From Yoonia sediminilitoris (GTDB lineage Bacteria > Pseudomonadota > Alphaproteobacteria > Rhodobacterales > Rhodobacteraceae), in the NCBI RefSeq assembly GCF_003058085.1, contig NZ_QBUD01000004.1:62001-126000 (forward strand): DNA of 64,000 bases, given 5' to 3'. Shown in pieces: positions 60,030 through 64,000 of this stretch (its first letter is position 1; every line of letters starts with the position of its first letter). The notes under the pieces are model-generated. The model was not told where the DNA came from, searched no databases, and was given only the letters and a program-made list of their open reading frames with translations. The position numbers were made by a program, and so were the translations under genes.

Positions 60030-61475
60030 CTAATCGTGGTCAGAGGCAAAAATCAAACGCTCTTCACAAGGGGCGACCCGCAGGATGTTTGTGGTGCCGG
60101 CAGTATTGAAAGGCACGCCCGCAGTCACAACAACCATGTCCTTATTTGTGGCCAGACCTTCGGCAATCGCTGCACGCACAGCCGCGATCACAGCATCCTT
60201 AAATCGATTGACTTCACCGGTAATGACACAGTTCGTGCCCCATGACAGGCACAACCTGCGTGCTGTGCCTTCTACACTGGTCATCGCGATGATCGGCACT
60301 CTTGGCCGTTCACGCGACACCAGCAAAGCCGTCGTACCGGATTGGGAAAAACAGCAGATCGCCTTGATGTCCGTTGTCTCTGCAATCTCGCGCGCGGCAG
60401 AGACGATCCCGTCTGCGACGGTCTTGCCTTCGGCGTTGCGCGATGCCGCCATGATGTCGGTATAGGTGGGGTCGGATTCAACTTCGCCCGCGACGTTGTT
60501 CATCGTGCTGACCGCCTCAATCGGGTAAGACCCGGCGGCAGATTCCGCCGACAGCATAATGGCGTCTGCGCCTTCATAAATGGCCGTTGCCACGTCGGAC
60601 ACTTCGGCGCGGGTCGGCATCGGCGAATCAATCATGGACTCAAGCATCTGCGTCGCCACAATCACCGGCTTTGCTGCCGCCCGGCACTTGCGCACCAGTT
60701 GTTTCTGGATCGGCGGCACGTTCTGTACCGGCAGTTCAACCCCCAGATCGCCGCGTGCAACCATGACGCCATCACTTGCTTCCAGAATGGCATCAAAGGA
60801 CTTAATGGCATTGGGCTTTTCGATCTTTGACAGGATTGCCGCACGCCCTTTGGCCAGCGCGCGCGCCTCGGCCACATCCTCGGGACGTTGCACGAATGAC
60901 AAGGCCAGCCAGTCGACGCCCAACTCGCAGACAAATTCCAGATCCTTGCGATCCTTTTCGGACAGCGCGGCCAGCGGCAGGGTCACGTCCGGCACGTTGA
61001 CACCCTTACGGTTGGAAATGGTACCACCCACGATGACCTCACAATCGGCAAAGTCTGCGCCGCAATCCTTGACGCGCAAAGCGATCTTGCCGTCATTGAC
61101 AAGCAGGCGGGCACCGGGACGCAACGCATCAAAGATTTCCTTGTGGGGCAGTTTGACCCTGTTCACGTCGCCTTCGCCATCATGAAGGTCCAGCCGGAAC
61201 GACGCACCCTCGACGAGCTCTTCTTCGCCATTGGCGAAAGTACCAACCCGCAACTTGGGCCCCTGCAGGTCAGCGAGAATACCAATCGGGCTGTTCAGGT
61301 CCTTTTCGACCTGACGAATGATATCATGCCGCACCTTAATTTCAGCGTGATCACCATGTGACATGTTCAGACGAAACACATCGGCACCGGCCTCGTGCAA
61401 AGCGCGGATCATTTCATAGTCATTCGAAGCGGGGCCAAGAGTTGCGACAATCTTTACGTTACGATGGCGTTTCAT
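60030..61475 (-). CDS. pyk: Pyruvate kinase
   Basis: A 481-residue glycolytic enzyme making ATP and pyruvate from phosphoenolpyruvate. Seen: VKIVATLGPASND, DVFRLNMSHGDH, ILADLQGPKLRVG, LSKIEKPNAIKSFD, VARGDLGVELP and VIVATQMLESMI with PTRAEVSDVATAIYEGADAIMLS. Length and motifs are typical. Monocistronic or with the small gene that follows. The 260 bp upstream to the DUF1244 start carry promoters of both divergent genes. Confidence 0.97.
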   Translation of the reverse strand: MKRHRNVKIVATLGPASNDYEMIRALHEAGADVFRLNMSHGDHAEIKVRHDIIRQVEKDLNSPIGILADLQGPKLRVGTFANGEEELVEGASFRLDLHDGEGDVNRVKLPHKEIFDALRPGARLLVNDGKIALRVKDCGADFADCEVIVGGTISNRKGVNVPDVTLPLAALSEKDRKDLEFVCELGVDWLALSFVQRPEDVAEARALAKGRAAILSKIEKPNAIKSFDAILEASDGVMVARGDLGVELPVQNVPPIQKQLVRKCRAAAKPVIVATQMLESMIDSPMPTRAEVSDVATAIYEGADAIMLSAESAAGSYPIEAVSTMNNVAGEVESDPTYTDIMAASRNAEGKTVADGIVSAAREIAETTDIKAICCFSQSGTTALLVSRERPRVPIIAMTSVEGTARRLCLSWGTNCVITGEVNRFKDAVIAAVRAAIAEGLATNKDMVVVTAGVPFNTAGTTNILRVAPCEERLIFASDHD

Positions 61476-61735
61476 GGGTTCGGTCCTTGCTTTGCGTGGG
61501 GTCGTTCACTTGCTGTCGCCGTTAGCGGTAACAGCACCCTTTGGCACCTTATTGCGCAATTCCAATCACAGAACAACTACAGCCTTTTGCGAAGAACCTG
61601 AAACACAGATTTTCGCGGCAGACTCGCAACCTAAGATCAATGCGCCGGGCTTGACGCAAATCTGCAATTCCGCTTTCCCGCGAAACAGTTTAGCCTAGCG
61701 CTGGATAGACGAAAATGACGACCAAGAGGTGAACA

Positions 61736-62029
61736 ATGGACGACCAGACACGGATCGAGCTTGAAGCTGCCGCATTCCGACGCTTGCAAAAGCACCTGAT
61801 GGAAGACCGCCCGGATGCCCAGAACATCGACATGATGAATCTGGCCGGTTTTTGCCGGAACTGCCTGTCACGCTGGTATCAGGAAGCGGCGAACGCGCGC
61901 GGGATCGAAATGACCAAGGACGAAGGGCGCGAGGCCTTCTATGGCATGCCCTTTGCCGAATGGAAGGCCAAGTACCAGACCGAAGCATCGCCCGAGGCAC
62001 AAGAAGCGTTCAAGACGTCGCACGGTTAG
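61736..62029 (+). CDS. DUF1244-family protein
   Basis: A 97-residue protein: LEAAAFRRLQKHLMEDRPDAQNIDMMNLAGFCRNCLSRWY, then GREAFYGMPFAEWKAKYQTEA. The Cys-rich FCRNCLSRWY core is the DUF1244 hallmark. Function unknown. ATG 61736 follows AAGAGG. Confidence 0.9.
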   Translation: MDDQTRIELEAAAFRRLQKHLMEDRPDAQNIDMMNLAGFCRNCLSRWYQEAANARGIEMTKDEGREAFYGMPFAEWKAKYQTEASPEAQEAFKTSHG

Positions 62030-62333
62030 GGGCACGTAACTTGTAGCCGCATTTTCCAAGTTGGATGTGGCGCATCGTTACACGATATCGGATTTGCAGC
62101 GATAGCATCAGATGTCGCACATTAGAAATAATCAGGGAGCTTCTTGGGGCCTGAATGCCGCGTAATCCTGATTGGTTCGGCCAATTCGGGAGCCTTGGCC
62201 CCTCTTCTGGCCGACATCCGGTGTGCCCAATCATATCTGCGATATACTCCGTGATAGTCGACACCATCGCCCTGATAGTTGCCAAAATGCATATTTTCCG
62301 GCCGCATACCGAATTGGTCCAGTTTCCAAGGCG
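62030..62333. other. Non-coding or decayed stretch after the DUF1244 gene
   Basis: About 300 bp without a recognised gene. On the minus strand an open frame (62122-62307, 61 codons) reads RPENMHFGNYQGDGVDYHGV and ends KLPDYF; composition is protein-like but no family or good ribosome site is visible. It lies just downstream, on the same strand, of the toxin-acyltransferase relic. Confidence 0.4.
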
Positions 62334-62656
62334 TTATGTGTTTCCGTCACTCATATGACTGGCACCCATCTTCTCCTGCGTCTCGGCATCCGCCAGTTGC
62401 GCTGCAAACAGCTGCACCCGCAACTCGCCATCCCCAACGACCGGCTTGAAGTTCGCGATCACCGACACGGTTGTTTTCTGTTCAGGTGCGATCTCATCCA
62501 GCAGCTAGTTGATCTCTCCCGACTGCCGATCCTCGGCCCTCAGCCGCACGGGAAAAACCCCGCCCTTGATCTGATCGCGGATTTTCGCGTCAACCTCTTC
62601 CGACATGGACGCCCAGATCGCCTTGAGGGGTACATCTGCAGCCGTCGGATTGCTAG
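62334..62656 (-). pseudogene. Toxin-activating lysine acyltransferase (HlyC-like) C-terminal relic
   Basis: The minus strand reads, in one frame up to TAA 62334-62336, PLKAIWASMSEEVDAKIRD, GVFPVRLRAEDRQSGEIN, then TAG (62505-62507), LLDEIAPEQKTTVSVIANF and QEKMGASHMSDGNT. This matches, from memory, the end of HlyC-type RTX acyltransferases of alphaproteobacteria, in which the motif is near RLxxxDWxSGDxNWLLDxIAP; here the two Trp are Arg and a TAG stop. No N-terminal part with the catalytic His is present; the frame runs into the aminotransferase gene. A dead fragment. Confidence 0.65.
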
Positions 62657-62662
62657 AAGCGC

Positions 62663-63526
62663 CTACACCGCTACCTTGCGGCTTTCGTCCAGATAAATCT
62701 CGCGCAAGCGGGCCGCTATGGGGCCGGGTGTGCCTGTGCCGATGGTGACATCGTCGATCTCGACCACCGGCATGACAAAGGTGCTGGCAGAGGTGATAAA
62801 TGCCTCATCCGCCTCTTGCGCCTCTGCAATGGTAAAGCTGCGTTCTTCCACTTTCATCTGCGCCTCTTTGGCAAAGCGCAGGACGGCGGCGCGGGTGATC
62901 CCATGCAGGATTTCATTGCCCAAGTGGCGGGTGATGATCGTGTTATCCTTGATGATATAGGCGTTGTTTGACGTGCCTTCGGTCACGGCCCCATCCTCAA
63001 CCATCCACGCATCATCCTTGCCTGCCGCCTTTGCCATCATCTTGCCCATGGAGGGGAACAGCAGTTGCACCGTCTTGATATCGCGGCGCGCCCAGCGCTG
63101 ATCTTCGATCGAAATGATCTTGATACCTTTTTTGGCGGCAGGGCTATTGGCCAGCCCCGGTTTGTTCTGGGTGAACAGGACAACGGTAGGTTTGGTCGTC
63201 TCAGGGTCAGGAAAGACGAAATCCCGGTCATCGGGCGCACCACGGGTGATCTGTAGATAAATCATCCCCTCTTCAATGCCGTTCAGCCGCACCAGTTCGC
63301 GATGCACGTCCAGAAGGTCTGGCAGCACGTCGGGATGCGGCATGTCGAGCTCGCGCAGTGACCGCTCCAGTCGCTTTGCATGGCCATCAAAATCGATAAG
63401 CTTTCCATCCAGAACCGACGTGACCTCATAAACCCCGTCCGCCATCAGAAAGCCGCGGTCGAAAATGGATACTTTGGCTTCGGTCTCGGGCAGATACTCT
63501 CCGTTGACATAGACAGTACGGGTCAT
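62663..63526 (-). CDS. D-amino-acid aminotransferase-like (PLP class IV) enzyme
   Basis: A 287-residue PLP enzyme. Seen: YVNGEYLPETEAKVSIFDRGFLMADGVYEV, YLQITRGAPDDRDFVFP, DIKTVQLLFPSMGKMMAKAAG (PLP Lys expected near here), DAWMVEDGAVTEGTSNNAYII and GITRAAVLRFA. FDRGF..DGVYEV and the RG pattern fit D-alanine transaminases rather than IlvE. It would exchange amino groups between D-amino acids and 2-oxoacids. Located 90 bp after the epimerase-like gene on the same strand. Confidence 0.88.
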   Translation of the reverse strand: MTRTVYVNGEYLPETEAKVSIFDRGFLMADGVYEVTSVLDGKLIDFDGHAKRLERSLRELDMPHPDVLPDLLDVHRELVRLNGIEEGMIYLQITRGAPDDRDFVFPDPETTKPTVVLFTQNKPGLANSPAAKKGIKIISIEDQRWARRDIKTVQLLFPSMGKMMAKAAGKDDAWMVEDGAVTEGTSNNAYIIKDNTIITRHLGNEILHGITRAAVLRFAKEAQMKVEERSFTIAEAQEADEAFITSASTFVMPVVEIDDVTIGTGTPGPIAARLREIYLDESRKVAV

Positions 63527-63616
63527 GAAAAGGCTCCTTTTGCGTTTGCAACGTGGTCCATTGTTTTTGGGCCGGGGTCAAGATGAACAAATGCTATGAG
63601 GACAAAGCCTGCTTCG

Positions 63617-64000
63617 CTATCCCCACAAAGCAGCATCAGGTGGATGCACTCCGGCATCATCATAGTGCAACGGGGTCTTGCGGTCCTCGGCCAGCAACAG
63701 GGGCGCATCCAGATCGGTAAAGGCGACCCCTTGGGCCAGAATGGTTGCAGGTGCCATCGCAAGTGATGAGCCAACCATGCAGCCCACCATCACGCCAAAC
63801 CCGTCCGCCAGCGCCTGTTCTTTCAGGGCCAGCGCTTCGGTCAGGCCACCAGTCTTGTCGAGCTTGATATTGACCATGTCATATTTGCCTTTCAACGCAG
63901 GCAGGCTGGCGCGGTCATGACAGCTTTCATCGGCACAGACCGGCAGCGGGCGCGCGATTTCGGCCAGCATGTCATCGGCGTCCGCAGGCAGGGGCTGTTC
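63617..64000 (-). CDS. Dipeptide epimerase / N-acyl amino acid racemase-type enolase-superfamily enzyme, C-terminal part
   Basis: The frame is open to the window end; its start is outside. Seen: LPVCADESCH, YDMVNIKLDKTGGLTEAL (the KLDKTGG active-site strand) and VMVGCMVGSSLAMAPAT, the C-terminal barrel of L-Ala-D/L-Glu epimerases. In many Rhodobacteraceae the same family is named DgcA, an N-acetyl-D-glutamate racemase, and neighbours DgcN. Which one this is cannot be decided here. Next to the D-amino-acid aminotransferase, it suggests use of D-Glu or peptidoglycan peptides. Confidence 0.85.
   Translation of the reverse strand, partial: EQPLPADADDMLAEIARPLPVCADESCHDRASLPALKGKYDMVNIKLDKTGGLTEALALKEQALADGFGVMVGCMVGSSLAMAPATILAQGVAFTDLDAPLLLAEDRKTPLHYDDAGVHPPDAALWG

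Noticed and set aside
46386-62656. RTX peptidase and acyltransferase relic as one toxin system
   Set aside because: They are 15 kb apart, the acyltransferase is dead, and the RTX protein is a serralysin/matrixin-type protease that does not need acylation.
1-64000. tRNA, rRNA or CRISPR array
   Set aside because: I looked for GGTTCGA-type T-arms, rRNA-like conserved runs and spaced direct repeats and saw none. A tRNAscan or Infernal run would be decisive.

Overview
The window is about 64 kb of chromosomal DNA from an alphaproteobacterium, most likely a marine Rhodobacteraceae (Roseobacter group). The basis is the set of families and their company: an aa3-oxidase subunit IV miniprotein, DUF1244, DUF2794, DUF6356, a MoeA fused to an N-terminal extension, a DmdC-type acyl-CoA dehydrogenase, and moderately high-GC, densely packed genes with many 1-4 bp overlaps. 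Genus cannot be decided by eye. I saw no rRNA, tRNA, CRISPR array, prophage or intact transposon.

Layout. 1-5.3 kb: end of a DsbD-like periplasmic protein and a two-gene RND efflux pump. 5.3-10.2 kb: moaB, a uracil-DNA glycosylase, then a pyrimidine/phospholipid operon (pyrB, unknown membrane protein, pyrC, plsY). 10.4-17.6 kb: histidine kinase and response regulator, an SDR dehydrogenase, glutamate-cysteine ligase, GNAT, rsmE and ubiA. 17.6-25.5 kb: OmpA/BON-like envelope protein and partner, NYN-domain protein, two I78 inhibitor lipoproteins, DUF2794, NlpC/P60 peptidase, M17 aminopeptidase and a beta carbonic anhydrase. 25.5-27.5 kb: an IS6-family relic, then sbtA-sbtB bicarbonate uptake, so carbonic anhydrase and bicarbonate transport sit together. 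27.6-33.3 kb: DUF4139 protein, TbpB-like lipoprotein, asd, and a TetR regulator divergent from an MbfA-type ferritin/iron exporter. 33.5-38.1 kb: molybdenum-cofactor operon fdhD-mobA-mobB-moeA-GNAT. 38.2-41.3 kb: azlCD, a permuted-papain-like lipoprotein, cytochrome oxidase subunit IV, DUF6173, Lrp and DUF6356. 41.3-47.7 kb: MBL hydrolase, acyl-CoA dehydrogenase, F420-dehydrogenase-beta-like protein, and a two-gene unit of a secreted RTX metallopeptidase plus a barrel lipoprotein. 47.9-51.0 kb: Lrp/ald pair, GST and YtoQ. 51.0-58.9 kb: pheT and pheS separated by an esterase and a rhodanese gene broken by an in-frame amber codon, then a diguanylate cyclase and a muramidase. 59.0-64.0 kb: rplT-rpmI, pyk, DUF1244, a decayed toxin-acyltransferase fragment, and a D-amino-acid aminotransferase beside an Ala-Glu-type epimerase/racemase.

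Most of the window is housekeeping. The points most worth a second look are the RTX peptidase/lipoprotein unit under a perfect CtrA-type box, the bicarbonate locus with an orphan 22-bp operator and an IS scar, the TetR-mbfA pair with its palindrome, the amber-interrupted rhodanese, the toxin-acyltransferase relic, the MoeA fusion, and palindromes that provide stop codons for facing genes. I did not find a clearly new multi-gene system; the RTX peptidase/lipoprotein pair is the nearest candidate.
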